A stretch of DNA of 53,958 bases from the NCBI GenBank assembly GCA_030531005.1, contig JAUMTW010000004.1, positions 234,917-288,874 of the forward strand, given 5' to 3'. How positions within the stretch are numbered: position 1 is the first letter of the stretch; each line of letters opens with the position of its first letter. Below the pieces are notes generated by a model, which did no database searches, was not told where the DNA came from, and saw only the letters and a program-made list of their open reading frames with translations. A program made the position numbers and the translations under genes. Shown here one piece after another: positions 40,810 to 49,987 of the stretch. The stretch comes from Corynebacterium sp. (lineage in GTDB: Bacteria; Actinomycetota; Actinomycetes; Mycobacteriales; Mycobacteriaceae).

Positions 40810-40816
40810 ATTGCAT

Positions 40817-42088
40817 GTGCCCCAATCTTCCGGAATCCTACGCGTGCAGCACTCCCCTGGTCAGCTCTGGCTTGGTTGGGCCCTCGCTCGTATACTGCTC
40901 GTCCTCCTTGTTAGCACCAATACTGCCGGACATTATGATGTCGAATACTACTTCAAAGGTATTTTCGAACTCGAAAAAGGAGCCATGCAGGAATACCCTG
41001 CCGTAGGTGTATGGCCCATTGAACTCTTAGGGCTTCTAACCGGAGAGAATCTCAACGCATTCTCTTTCGCCTTCATAGTGTGCTGCCTACTCTTAGATGC
41101 CTTATTCTTCTGGGCCTTAATGCGCGTGGATGCCCCGGGGCGCACACTCGGATGTTGGTACTGGATCTTCTTCGGATTCTTACTCGGCCAGGTCTACGTC
41201 TACCGGCTGGACTTGTTTCCAGCAGTCATAGTCGGCTTCGCTGTCCTTCTCTTCTTCAGCAATCCCAAGGTCAGTGCTGCGCTCATTGGTCTTGCCACCA
41301 CGATGAAACTATGGCCGGGCATCCTCGCTGCAGGCCTGGTGGGCACCGCACGTGAGATGAGCACCTGGCTTAAAATCGCGATTTTTGCATGCAGTATCAC
41401 CGTACTGAGCTTGCTCGTGGTTACCTTCGAAGGCGCCGAGCGCTTCATGGCCCCTCTTGATTATCAAAGCGACCGCGGTTTACAAATGGAATCGATCGTT
41501 GCCACCCCGATTATGCTGTGCGCAATGTTGAAACCATCTGAGTGGGATATTTCTCTGGCATCCTCGAAGTCCATGGAGATCCAAGGCCCTGGAGTAGATA
41601 TGGCCATTCAAGTGAGTCATTGGCTAACAATTGCGATGCTCATCTTCGCCTTCGCCGCGGCGTTAGTGCACTTTGTACGCAGAAAAACCTGGCAACCGAT
41701 GCCAGCATTGGCCTTTGTGTTGTTCATTATTTATGCACTCATCGTGAGCAATAAAGTGCTATCTCCGCAGTACCTCACCTGGGCTGCCCCGGTACTTGCC
41801 ATTGCATTGGTCTACCGGCCACATGATCTGTTGCTCTACAGAATCGCTTTGCTCAATCTAGCAACCACAACCTTGACGTGGTTCGTTTTCCCCTATACCT
41901 ACCCACGCATAAGTCATCTTCCCTTTGATGACCTCATCTCGCCGCTAGCATTAATCATCCGTAATTGCATGTTGGTTATCGGCTGTGTACTCGCCGGGGT
42001 GTGGTTGCGCCGCATCACGCGCGAGCAGCGGATACTCAAAGAATTCCGGAATACGGGCCGCCCCACCCAGATGCAGTACACGCACTAA
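40817..42088 (+). CDS. GT87-like (DUF2029) polyprenyl-phosphate-dependent membrane glycosyltransferase
   Basis: 423 residues from GTG at 40817. About ten hydrophobic helices. GHYDVEYYFKGIFELEKGAMQEYPAVGVWPIELL contains the acidic first loop and the Y-P motif of GT-C mannosyltransferases, and YVYRLDLFPAVIVG, SAALIGLATTMKLWPGIL and SNKVLSPQYLTWAAPVLAI are typical of the GT87/DUF2029 group. It probably adds a sugar from a polyprenyl phosphate donor outside the cell, perhaps to lipomannan or arabinomannan; acceptor unknown. Upstream in-frame codons overlap yebC and the promoter and are rejected. Its last ~138 bases are antisense to the LemA-like gene. Confidence 0.8.
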   Translation: MPQSSGILRVQHSPGQLWLGWALARILLVLLVSTNTAGHYDVEYYFKGIFELEKGAMQEYPAVGVWPIELLGLLTGENLNAFSFAFIVCCLLLDALFFWALMRVDAPGRTLGCWYWIFFGFLLGQVYVYRLDLFPAVIVGFAVLLFFSNPKVSAALIGLATTMKLWPGILAAGLVGTAREMSTWLKIAIFACSITVLSLLVVTFEGAERFMAPLDYQSDRGLQMESIVATPIMLCAMLKPSEWDISLASSKSMEIQGPGVDMAIQVSHWLTIAMLIFAFAAALVHFVRRKTWQPMPALAFVLFIIYALIVSNKVLSPQYLTWAAPVLAIALVYRPHDLLLYRIALLNLATTTLTWFVFPYTYPRISHLPFDDLISPLALIIRNCMLVIGCVLAGVWLRRITREQRILKEFRNTGRPTQMQYTH

Positions 42089-42472
42089 CGGGCGTAGTCG
42101 CAACCCACGGAAGTCTAACACCGCATCATTATAGAAACGATAAGCGATTTGCACCTTGGTTTCGGCAGCAGTTACTTGCTCTGGCCACGGGGTTGGGATC
42201 CGTGCGGCTGCTTCAGCAATCTTGCGTTCATGAGCAGCCCGGGCATCAAATTGCTCTGGGCTCAGCCGCACTGCTTCGGCAATAGTGCACAAATCTTTGG
42301 CATTGGGATCCAGTAGTGAGACGATGACAGCGCGGTGATCAAGCGCGGCTTCCAAAGAATCTAAGGCGGCATCCACACGAATCTGCAAGCGGTGCAGGCG
42401 CTGCGCTGTGCTCCAGCAATACACTAAAAACGCTGTGATCAGGATTGCTGCGAAAATACTGATCGCTTGCAT
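41951..42472 (-). CDS. LemA-like membrane protein
   Basis: 173 residues. N-terminal helix ISIFAAILITAFLVYCWST, then a helical-bundle pattern like LemA: HRLQIRVDAALDSLEAALDHRAVIVSLL, AAHERKIAEAAARI, and IAYRFYNDAVLDFRGLRLRPLVRVLHLGG with the final IPEFFE that closes many actinobacterial members. Cellular role unknown. AAAGGA lies seven bases before the ATG. The gene is convergent with the GT87-like gene and overlaps it by 138 bases; the conserved PLVRVLHLGG segment lies close to or inside the overlap, so the overlap looks genuine. A 7 x 9-bp repeat lies upstream. Confidence 0.75.
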   Translation of the reverse strand: MQAISIFAAILITAFLVYCWSTAQRLHRLQIRVDAALDSLEAALDHRAVIVSLLDPNAKDLCTIAEAVRLSPEQFDARAAHERKIAEAAARIPTPWPEQVTAAETKVQIAYRFYNDAVLDFRGLRLRPLVRVLHLGGAARIPEFFEYPLLARDAAQPHPGEYTADNQHAITDD

Positions 42473-42790
42473 GGTAGATTCCTTTCAATAATGCAAGAGC
42501 ACCAACATACGGATTGGCAGCCCCTCGGCTGCTCCATGCTACGAGGCGTATGAACTGTGGCTGCCCGCACCGATCTTAATATTGCACTCCAAACATTCCA
42601 ATACAGTCTCTCGGATCAGCCAGGGCGCCTAGAATACCTAGGATGCCAAGGCTACCAAGGGGGTCTAGGGTATTTAGGGCGTCTAGGTACGGTACCACTT
42701 GCCCTTTGCTACTCCGTACACTATGGGGTCTGCTAGCAGGGCCTTACCAAGGTACATCGTATAGAGAGGCAGTCTTTTACATAGGCCACC
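42473..42790. other. 318-bp gap between LemA-like gene and pimA
   Basis: No gene. It holds the 9-bp repeat array (42625-42687) and the presumed LemA-like promoter; nothing else was recognised. Confidence 0.5.
42625..42687. repeat. Seven degenerate 9-bp tandem repeats (NNNYCWAGG)
   Basis: Consecutive units: GCGCCTAGA, ATACCTAGG, ATGCCAAGG, CTACCAAGG, GGGTCTAGG, GTATTTAGG, GCGTCTAGG. The last six positions are conserved (CCTAGG, CCAAGG, TCTAGG, TTTAGG) while the first three vary. The period is exact over 63 bases. It lies 153-215 bases upstream of the LemA-like start. Several units contain CTAG. Not in a credible coding frame. Confidence 0.85.
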
Positions 42791-43876
42791 TTATACATAG
42801 ACTTTGGTGCCGTCTTGGACTGTTTCATAGACCATCATGATCTCTGCAGCCACAGTATCCCAGTCATATCGCTGGGCACGTTGTTCGCCAGCATTCTGCA
42901 AGGCCTGCGCGTGGGCGTAATCGCGTATCACTATGTCTAGCTTTGCTGCCAGATCCTGGGCATCACCATTACGGAAAAGCAAGCCTGCGGGTTGTTCCGC
43001 CTCAGCATCACAAACTGCGGCGAAGGCTTCAATATCAGATGCTACCACCACACATCCGGCCGCCATAGCCTCCACAAGTACGATGCCGAAACTTTCCCCA
43101 CCGGTATTTGGGGCTACATAAATATCGGCTTGCCCTAAAATGCGCTCCTTTTCAGCATCGGTGACCCGACCGACATAATCCACGTACTCGTGCGGGGTCT
43201 GGGTTCCCGCACCCATAACGGTGACATGATACGGGACGGTGAGATAATCCAACGCTTCCAAGAGAATTGGCAGACCCTTGCGAGATTCATCTAGGCGGCC
43301 TAAGAACACGATCTCCTTTGGTGGATCATTCAGCGGGGTTCGTGCCTGCGCAAAGACACCAGTATCCACTCCATTGGGGATGAGGATAGGATCGCCACCG
43401 AGCATTTCGACTTGCCAACGCCGTGCCATATCAGACACTGCGATCCCACCGCGGATTTTCTCTAATCTCGGCCGCAAAATCGGGGTTGCCATCTTCAAAA
43501 TCCGCGAACCACTACTCGACGCATGGTACGTAGCCACGATTGGACCTTCAGCAACCTGCAAAGCCACGAGCGAGTAACTCGGGGAGCTGGGCTCATGGAT
43601 GTGCAACACATCAAAATCGCCCTTGGTAATAAACTCCTTGGTGATTGCCACCATCGTAGGATTCATCGTCAGTCGTGCTACTGATCCGTTATAAGGAATC
43701 GGCACGCTTTTGCCCCCACGAGTGACGAAATCAGGCACTTCTGTTTCTGGGCTACATGGGCCTAAGACTTGAACCTCGTGCCCCTGGGCACGAAAGTGCC
43801 GCGCAAGATCTAGGATGTGAATTTGGACCCCACCTGGCTCATCAAAGGAATAGGGACACACTATGCCGATACGCAC
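42791..43876 (-). CDS. pimA: Phosphatidyl-myo-inositol mannosyltransferase PimA-like (GT4)
   Basis: 361 residues from GTG at 43876. RIGIVCPYSFDEPGGVQIHILDLARHFRAQGHEV is the PimA N-terminus; HIHEPSSPSYSL, TYHASSSGSR, then the GT4 donor domain IPNGVDTGVF, FLGRLDESRKGLPILLEAL and ADIYVAPNTGGESFGIVLVEAMAAG (E-x7-E). It transfers mannose from GDP-mannose to phosphatidylinositol at the inner face of the membrane. AGGAGG is seven bases upstream and the GTG shares a base with the preceding stop, so coupling with patA is strong. The longer in-frame frame into patA is rejected. Confidence 0.94.
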   Translation of the reverse strand: MRIGIVCPYSFDEPGGVQIHILDLARHFRAQGHEVQVLGPCSPETEVPDFVTRGGKSVPIPYNGSVARLTMNPTMVAITKEFITKGDFDVLHIHEPSSPSYSLVALQVAEGPIVATYHASSSGSRILKMATPILRPRLEKIRGGIAVSDMARRWQVEMLGGDPILIPNGVDTGVFAQARTPLNDPPKEIVFLGRLDESRKGLPILLEALDYLTVPYHVTVMGAGTQTPHEYVDYVGRVTDAEKERILGQADIYVAPNTGGESFGIVLVEAMAAGCVVVASDIEAFAAVCDAEAEQPAGLLFRNGDAQDLAAKLDIVIRDYAHAQALQNAGEQRAQRYDWDTVAAEIMMVYETVQDGTKVYV

Positions 43877-44802
43877 TAGGAATCCTCCTTTGCTAGGCCG
43901 CGGGCGAAACGTTCTTGATCCAGATCCGCAATCCACAAAGGTTGGAGCAAATGCCAATCAACAGGGTGGGCAGCAATATTTGTCTGCATATGATTTGCGA
44001 CTTCTTGCACCATTGCTTGCAGACCATCTGCTTCGTGACGATGCGCAATCGGCGGCGAAATCGTTGTCCCCCATCCCTTGGCATCAAAATAGGAATGCGC
44101 AACGAGCAGCTGGGCGCCAGTATCCAAGGCAAGTTTTGCTGCACCGGCTGGCATGCGAGTTTCTTCGCCAAAAAATTGCACGGGGATGCCATGGCGGCGT
44201 AAATCGCGCTCACCAAGCAAACAAACGATATTACCGGCGGCTAGAGTCTCTTTAAGCGCTGGAAATGGCGCTTTGCCACCGGTTAAGGGCAGCACATGAA
44301 AACCCAGAGATTCCCGGAATTCGACGAAGGCATCATACAGAGCCTCCGGCTTGAGCCGTTCTGCCACAGTGGTGAAGGTTCCGTATCGGTGTGCAAGATA
44401 CATTCCAGCCATGTCCCAGTTGCCACTATGCGGCAAAATCAAGACCACACCCTTGTCAGAGGCCAGGGCCGCCTCGAGGTGCTCTACCCCATCCACACCA
44501 CGAGCATAGATGTCAAGGATGTTCTTATCGCCGACAAGCTTGGGGAGTCGGAAAGCCTCCAACCAGTAGCGGGCATACGAGCGCATTGCAGCGCGTACTA
44601 GGGCATCATCAACGTTGTGCTCGCCGACAACGCGTGCCAAATTTTTGCGCAGCTGTGGCATACCCTTCCCCCATTTGGATGCCACATCGGCACCAAAATT
44701 AAATAGCGCTTGTGCACAAGGCTGCGGGATATACGTCACAAGTTTCCAGCCGGCTTTATAGCCCAGGGCGCTCAGAGTTTCGCGCCAGGTAGTTCGTGCC
44801 AC
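43876..44802 (-). CDS. patA: Phosphatidylinositol mannoside acyltransferase (PatA-like)
   Basis: 308 residues. Member of the lauroyl/LPLAT-like acyltransferase family: the catalytic HSGNWD (H-x4-D) lies in VVLILPHSGNWDMAGMYLAH, followed by the LLGERDLRRHGIPVQFFGEE block. PatA acylates the mannose of PIM on the cytoplasmic side. GTG start at 44802, three bases after the pgsA stop, and last base shared with pimA. It therefore sits in a tight pgsA-patA-pimA transcription unit for PIM synthesis. Confidence 0.9.
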   Translation of the reverse strand: MARTTWRETLSALGYKAGWKLVTYIPQPCAQALFNFGADVASKWGKGMPQLRKNLARVVGEHNVDDALVRAAMRSYARYWLEAFRLPKLVGDKNILDIYARGVDGVEHLEAALASDKGVVLILPHSGNWDMAGMYLAHRYGTFTTVAERLKPEALYDAFVEFRESLGFHVLPLTGGKAPFPALKETLAAGNIVCLLGERDLRRHGIPVQFFGEETRMPAGAAKLALDTGAQLLVAHSYFDAKGWGTTISPPIAHRHEADGLQAMVQEVANHMQTNIAAHPVDWHLLQPLWIADLDQERFARGLAKEDS

Positions 44803-44805
44803 GGG

Positions 44806-45558
44806 TTATGCTTTCTTGCTCTCGCGAGATTGCTTGCGCGCTTGGCGCCGCTGCTTGCGGGTGAGCTTCTTATCACGTGGAGGCAGTAAGTGGCGGTCAA
44901 TATCTTCCGCGCTATCAAAGGTCTTCGCACCTTTTGGTGGCGCAATCACCTCAAGTGCGGTGGCATTAGTTGCGGCAATAAACAATCGTTGGCAGACAGT
45001 GTAAACGCTGCCAACAGCAAGAAACCAGATGGCTACATCAATAGCATAAGGCACACCGAGACCTTGCAGACCTATGCCTACCAGTGAAATGATCAAACGC
45101 TCTGGGCGCTCAATGAAGCCACCGCTCATATCGAAGCCACTAGCCTCACCGCGAGCCTTAATATAGGAGATGATCTGGGAGCTTGCAAGCACCACAAGGC
45201 TTGCAGCCACCAACGCCTTGGAAGCATCATAGGTATAGATCAGCCACCAGGTTATAGCACCGAATAATGCGGCATCGGTCATCCGATCACAGGTGGCATC
45301 CAACGTGGCGCCGAACTTCGTTCCACCACCGCGCATACGTGCCATGGTGCCGTCGACGAGGTCAAAGGCAGCAAAGAGGCCGGATAGGATTGCTGCAGCG
45401 AACAGGTAGTCCATGGGGATGAAGATAACGGCAATGGCCATAGTGATCACGGTGCCGATAATGGTCACCGAGTTCGGGGATAGTCCAATGCGGTCGAAAA
45501 AACCGGCTACCGGTTCTACTACCACGGCCACCGGTTTGCGGCCTTTAATACTCAGCAT
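44806..45558 (-). CDS. pgsA: Phosphatidylinositol-phosphate synthase (CDP-alcohol phosphotransferase)
   Basis: 250 residues with about six helices. The CDP-alcohol phosphotransferase motif is intact: DLVDGTMARMRGGGTKFGATLDATCDR gives the D-x2-DG-x2-AR-x8-9-G-x3-D-x3-D pattern. The gene position beside patA and pimA argues for inositol-phosphate as acceptor (PIP synthase) rather than glycerol-phosphate. ATG at 45558 with AGGAG nine bases upstream lies inside the end of the HIT gene (14-base overlap). The C-terminus is Lys/Arg-rich. Confidence 0.92.
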   Translation of the reverse strand: MLSIKGRKPVAVVVEPVAGFFDRIGLSPNSVTIIGTVITMAIAVIFIPMDYLFAAAILSGLFAAFDLVDGTMARMRGGGTKFGATLDATCDRMTDAALFGAITWWLIYTYDASKALVAASLVVLASSQIISYIKARGEASGFDMSGGFIERPERLIISLVGIGLQGLGVPYAIDVAIWFLAVGSVYTVCQRLFIAATNATALEVIAPPKGAKTFDSAEDIDRHLLPPRDKKLTRKQRRQARKQSRESKKA

Positions 45559-46093
45559 GCGCTTCTCCTGGGATATCACTGCGCTTGGCCCAACCTTGAG
45601 CCAAAATATTGCGGGTATCGCGCAGCAATTGGGGTAGCACCTTGGTGCCATCCACAATGGTCATAAAATTAGCATCGCCAGCCCAGCGCGGTACCACGTG
45701 CACGTGCAGGTGATCCCCGACTGAGCCGCCGGAGGCTTTTCCAAGGTTCAATCCTACATTGATTGCCTCGGGACGGGATACATCTTTGAGGACCTTAATG
45801 CTGGCTTGCACGAAAGCCATGAGTTCCGCGGACTCCTCAGGCGTGAGATCTTCCAAGTTGGATTCTTTGCGATATGGCACCACCATGAGATGTCCTGCGT
45901 TATACGGATAGAGATTTAACACGCTGTAGACGTATGTGCCGCGGGCGATGATCAAGGCATCAACATCATCGAGCTTCGGTAACTCAACGAAGGGATTGTC
46001 GAAACCTTTGCGGATATAACTCATGCGGTATGGAGCCCACAACCGTTCGAGGTGGACGGGGTTACCTGCACCGGTATCGGTATATTCCTGCAT
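45545..46093 (-). CDS. HIT family nucleotide hydrolase / AP4A phosphorylase-like
   Basis: 182 residues. The histidine triad is HLHVHVVPR in GGSVGDHLHVHVVPRW, with NLYPYNAGHLMVVPYR in the N-terminal half. Family members cleave nucleoside polyphosphates or nucleotide conjugates; the one found with the PIM genes in mycobacteria and corynebacteria is an AP4A phosphorylase-type protein by homology. Lies first in the unit that continues into pgsA. Confidence 0.92.
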   Translation of the reverse strand: MQEYTDTGAGNPVHLERLWAPYRMSYIRKGFDNPFVELPKLDDVDALIIARGTYVYSVLNLYPYNAGHLMVVPYRKESNLEDLTPEESAELMAFVQASIKVLKDVSRPEAINVGLNLGKASGGSVGDHLHVHVVPRWAGDANFMTIVDGTKVLPQLLRDTRNILAQGWAKRSDIPGEAHAEY

Positions 46094-46292
46094 GCTCTAT
46101 TCCTTGTTCGTCTTGTTGAGTGCTCATAGGTTGTTTGCGCTGTTAGTCTTCACGACTATCGATGTGGTATTCAGCGCCGGGCGTAGACCGGGGCGTATTT
46201 ATGCTTTGGGAGTAACCGTGAGGATTGCTCGAAAGACTTTTGTGATGCCACCATACATTGTTTGCCAAGGCAATTTTGCCGCTTGTGATGCG

Positions 46293-46324
46293 ACAAGGCG
46301 GCGCCTCGAAAAGCACCGCCTTGT
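46293..46324 (-). terminator. Strong hairpin downstream of thrS
   Basis: On the minus strand ACAAGGCGGTGC pairs with GCGCCGCCTTGT (twelve pairs with one U-G) around an eight-base loop TTTTCGAG. No U-run follows. It begins about 60 bases past the thrS stop. Likely a U-less terminator or a 3'-end stabiliser. The remaining bases to the HIT start hold no gene. Confidence 0.6.
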
Positions 46325-46385
46325 GCGTATGCACCTGTACTACCGTTGTTGCAGTATGCGACATGGTTCGGGGTGCAATTGGGCA

Positions 46386-48452
46386 CTAGCCCTCGCGGAC
46401 AGCAGCCACAGACTCCGCACTTGGTTGCGTGTTGTTGCGGCTGAAAACCCACTGCTGAATCAGTGCAATAGCCTCTGATACTGGTACCCCATTTACTTGG
46501 GTACCATCAAGGAAGCGGAAGCTAATCGCGTCATTATCTACGTCACGTTCCCCGGCCAGCAACATGAATGGGACCTTGGCCTTGGTGTGATTGCGAATCT
46601 TCTTTTGCATCCGATCACTGGAGGTATCCACCTGGGCACGCAGACCAACAGCCTGTAGCTGCTCTACGATTCCTTCCAGGTAGGGCTGGAAAGCCTCTGC
46701 TACTGGGATACCAACAACCTGTTGCGGGGACAGCCAGGCGGGGAAGGCACCAGCGTAGTGCTCGAGCAGCACGCCGAAGAAGCGTTCAATCGAGCCAAAG
46801 AGCGCACGGTGGATCATAATTGGGCGCTGCTTGGTGCCATCTGGGCCGGTGTATTCCAAATTGAAGCGCTCTGGCAGGTTGAAGTCCAGCTGTACAGTGG
46901 ACATCTGCCAGGTACGCCCAATGGCATCTCGAGCCTGTACGGAGATCTTTGGGCCATAGAAAGCAGCACCGGCTGGGTCTGGCACTAATTCGAGACCAGA
47001 ACGGGTAGCGACGCGTTCCAAGATGTTCGTGGAGCGCTCCCAGATTTCATCACTGCCGACATATTTCTTTGGATCCTTGGTTGAAAGCTCCAAGTAGAAG
47101 TCGTCAAGACCGTAGTCGCGTAGCAAAGAGATAATGAAGTCCAGTACACCAGTGAGCTCGTCTTCGAGCTGGTCTTCGGTGCAATAGATGTGGGCATCAT
47201 CTTGAGTAAAACCGCGGGCACGAGTTAAGCCATGGATCACACCTGACTTCTCATAGCGATACACCGTACCGAATTCGAACAGGCGCAATGGCAGCTCGCG
47301 ATACGAGCGGCCACGACCATCGAAAATGAGGTTATGCATTGGGCAGTTCATAGGCTTGGCATAGTAATCCTGTGGCTGCTTAGTGCAATTGCCATCCTCA
47401 TCCCATTCCCCATCAAGTTGCATAGGAGGGAACATGCCATCAGCGTAGAAGTCCAAGTGGCCAGACTTCTTAAATAGATCACCTTTGGTGATGTGTGGGG
47501 TATTCACGAAGGAGTAGCCAGCAGCAATGTGGCGCCGACGGGAATGTTCTTCCATCTCCAAACGTACGATGCCACCTGCTGGATGGAAAACTGGGAAGCC
47601 AGAGCCGATCTCATCCGGGAAGCTGAACAGGTCCAGCTCGGCACCGAGACGACGGTGATCGCGGCGCTCTGCTTCTTCGAGCATGGTTTGGTATTCCTCA
47701 AGGGCTTCCTTGGATTCCCAAGCCGTACCGTAAATACGCTGCAAGTCGGCCAGGTTCTGATCACCACGCCAATAGGCGGCAGAAGAACGAGTCAGAGCAA
47801 ACGCTGGGATGTACTTGGTAGTTGGCACATGGGGGCCACGGCACAAGTCGTACCACTCCACTTCCCCGTTGCGGGGGTTCAAGTTGTAGTAGCCGGTGAG
47901 TTCGCCCGCACCCACCTCGGTTGCCTCATCAGAGTTCGGATCAACACTGCCTTTATCCTCAATGAGCTCAAGCTTGTACGGCTCATTCTTGAGCGCGGCT
48001 GCTGCTTCGTTAGCATCGGAGTAAACACGGCGCTCGAACTTTTGGCCTTGCTTAATGATCTTCTTCATACGCTTTTCAAGCTTCTTCAGATCCTCTGGGG
48101 TGAAGGGCTCTGTAACGTCGAAGTCATAATAGAAGCCATTGTCAATGGCAGGGCCGATACCCAGCTTGGCATCAGGGAATTCTGCCTGTACGGCCTGGGC
48201 CAAAACGTGGGTGCAGGAGTGGCGAATTACGGCGCGTCCGGTCTCGGTGTTAGCTGGAATTGGGAGGAATTCAGTCGCTGCCTCAGGGACGTAGGATAAA
48301 TCGCGCAGAGTGCCATCGGCTTCGGCAACACACACGATTGCCTCCGGCCCCTTATTTGGCAATTCCAATTCACGCATTGCAGCACCTACTGGGCTGCCAG
48401 CCGGGACGGAGAAATACGAATGAGGATTCGCTGCTGCCGCAAGATTGGCCAT
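46386..48452 (-). CDS. thrS: Threonyl-tRNA synthetase
   Basis: 688 residues. A short TGS-like N-terminus is followed by the editing domain ([35 protein letters not shown], with the Zn-like HxxxH), class II core ([48 protein letters not shown], and [11 protein letters not shown]), and the anticodon domain. ATG at 48452 with AAGGAG ten bases upstream; about 50 in-frame upstream codons are rejected as non-conserved. The preceding 205 bases to the Dyp gene stop contain a minus-strand TACACT at 48642-48647 as a possible -10. Confidence 0.96.
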   Translation of the reverse strand: MANLAAAANPHSYFSVPAGSPVGAAMRELELPNKGPEAIVCVAEADGTLRDLSYVPEAATEFLPIPANTETGRAVIRHSCTHVLAQAVQAEFPDAKLGIGPAIDNGFYYDFDVTEPFTPEDLKKLEKRMKKIIKQGQKFERRVYSDANEAAAALKNEPYKLELIEDKGSVDPNSDEATEVGAGELTGYYNLNPRNGEVEWYDLCRGPHVPTTKYIPAFALTRSSAAYWRGDQNLADLQRIYGTAWESKEALEEYQTMLEEAERRDHRRLGAELDLFSFPDEIGSGFPVFHPAGGIVRLEMEEHSRRRHIAAGYSFVNTPHITKGDLFKKSGHLDFYADGMFPPMQLDGEWDEDGNCTKQPQDYYAKPMNCPMHNLIFDGRGRSYRELPLRLFEFGTVYRYEKSGVIHGLTRARGFTQDDAHIYCTEDQLEDELTGVLDFIISLLRDYGLDDFYLELSTKDPKKYVGSDEIWERSTNILERVATRSGLELVPDPAGAAFYGPKISVQARDAIGRTWQMSTVQLDFNLPERFNLEYTGPDGTKQRPIMIHRALFGSIERFFGVLLEHYAGAFPAWLSPQQVVGIPVAEAFQPYLEGIVEQLQAVGLRAQVDTSSDRMQKKIRNHTKAKVPFMLLAGERDVDNDAISFRFLDGTQVNGVPVSEAIALIQQWVFSRNNTQPSAESVAAVREG

Positions 48453-48657
48453 AGTGGTTTGACTCCTTATAAGTAGTGCCGCCGTCATACCGGGACGGAA
48501 GGCAATAGGGGTATAGAAAGGTTTGCAAGCTGGCACCACGCAACATACTACGAGGTTCAGATGTGCGGCTTTCCACGTGGGTATCACCGTGAGCTGCTTG
48601 CGCACGCCCCGGAGGAGGTACCCGGTGAAAAATACTCGCCCTAGTGTAGTCGCTGTT

Positions 48658-49908
48658 CTAGGATTCCAATAACTGTTGGCCCAAATAACTGGGCTTTTTC
48701 GCCCCAGCTTGATTATTCATGTCCGATGAACTTGTGCCAGGGAAGATCGCAAATACTGCGGAGCCAATATGAGTAATCCACTCATTCATGCGATCGCCTG
48801 CTGCGAGTCGCTGCTGTACTGGAATAAATTGCTTACGTGGATCGCGCTGGAAACAAATGAATACGAGACCCGAGTTGCTCGATTCGCTCGCATCCGGAGC
48901 AACTGGTTCATCATAGTTATACGCGCGGCGCAGAAAACGCTCTGACTCAATCACAGGTGAGGCAAGTGCCATATGGCTATGCGGATCGATAACTTTAATG
49001 CCGGCAGCATCACGGAGTTCATAATCTGCCTCATCGAACTCATCGTTTTGGCCCAAAGGTGCCCCGGTATCTAGGGTCCGTCCAGTCACGACCTCGCGGG
49101 TAAAGCGATCCAGCTGTTCCCAGCTGTCGAGGTGCATTTCAATGCGACGCACCACCATCGCACTACCACCATGCAGCCATTCTGGAGAGTCATCTTCCGA
49201 GTTGATCCAGACTTGCTCGTCGAATTCTTGAGCGCTGCGGGGGTTGACTGTGCCATCTTTTTGGCCAAAGAGATTTCGCGGAGTTGTACCGGCGGTGGCA
49301 GGGCCAGTGGGCAGAAAGCCCCCTTGCCGCCAACGCTGCTGCACATAATCAATACCAGCGCGAATCATATGTCGGGTTGCGAAGGCCAAATAAAGTGGGT
49401 CGTCACAACAGATTTGGAGCACGATATCTCCACCAGCCCATTGGGGATCGAGGTGATCATGCTCGAAGCTCGGCAATTGCGTAAGCCAGGATGGTCGCTG
49501 CTCCGTTTTGCCAATGATGTCGAAAAAACGGGCGCCTACCCCGCAGGTGATCGTCAACCTGGCAGGGTCTTCGACCATTTCCGGTTCGAGGCTGCCCAAG
49601 GGGTTTTGGCCGGCGCACAATCGGCGCGCATCTTCCGTCCACACAGTGAGCAAACGACGGGCATCCTCAACGGTTGCACCGGCCCGGAAGTCGAAAGCAA
49701 TGAGGTTGAGCTGTGATTGCGCCGGAGTATCAATCCCAGCTTGGTGGGCACCGTCAAAGGCGACTATATCCTCCAAGCTAGCGGTGCTGGCATCACTAGC
49801 ATCCTCCTGAGCAGCAGCATTGGTGTGACTGGCAAATGCTGCACCACCAGCCAAGGTTGTGGTAACTCCGAGGAAACCACGGCGGGTGACCTCGTGCTTG
49901 CTGCTCAT
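48658..49908 (-). CDS. Dyp-type heme peroxidase, Tat-exported (EfeB-like)
   Basis: 416 residues. A twin-arginine signal [19 protein letters not shown] precedes an Ala-rich cleavage region. The Dyp GxxDG motif is GQKDG (215-219) with catalytic Asp218, and a proximal heme His is likely in [20 protein letters not shown] and the C-terminal [19 protein letters not shown] are typical of the EfeB group. It folds with heme in the cytoplasm before export. It lies downstream of the PCuAC and CopC genes, suggesting a combined heme/copper or iron uptake function, but no EfeU/EfeO genes are present in this window. Confidence 0.92.
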   Translation of the reverse strand: MSSKHEVTRRGFLGVTTTLAGGAAFASHTNAAAQEDASDASTASLEDIVAFDGAHQAGIDTPAQSQLNLIAFDFRAGATVEDARRLLTVWTEDARRLCAGQNPLGSLEPEMVEDPARLTITCGVGARFFDIIGKTEQRPSWLTQLPSFEHDHLDPQWAGGDIVLQICCDDPLYLAFATRHMIRAGIDYVQQRWRQGGFLPTGPATAGTTPRNLFGQKDGTVNPRSAQEFDEQVWINSEDDSPEWLHGGSAMVVRRIEMHLDSWEQLDRFTREVVTGRTLDTGAPLGQNDEFDEADYELRDAAGIKVIDPHSHMALASPVIESERFLRRAYNYDEPVAPDASESSNSGLVFICFQRDPRKQFIPVQQRLAAGDRMNEWITHIGSAVFAIFPGTSSSDMNNQAGAKKPSYLGQQLLES

Positions 49909-49987
49909 TGGCTTGCTTCCTTTCTCCCGTAATCCTATAGCTTGGGTAGAGCTGGGTTAGAGCGCGGAATACATGCGCAGGTAGTGA

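Noticed and set aside
40457..40816. 120-codon N-terminal extension of the GT87-like gene
   Set aside because: It runs antisense through yebC and across a clear promoter; the membrane protein starts at the GTG at 40817.
42625..42687. CRISPR array
   Set aside because: Unit length of 9 bases with 3 variable positions is far too short for repeats and spacers, and no cas gene is present.
46453..48605. N-terminal extension of thrS of about 51 codons, considered as a leader peptide for Thr attenuation
   Set aside because: It is continuous with thrS, has only scattered Thr codons and no terminator/antiterminator pair.
49909..49987. Iron-regulator site before the Dyp peroxidase gene
   Set aside because: Only a short TTAG-like stretch is present; no palindrome could be supported.
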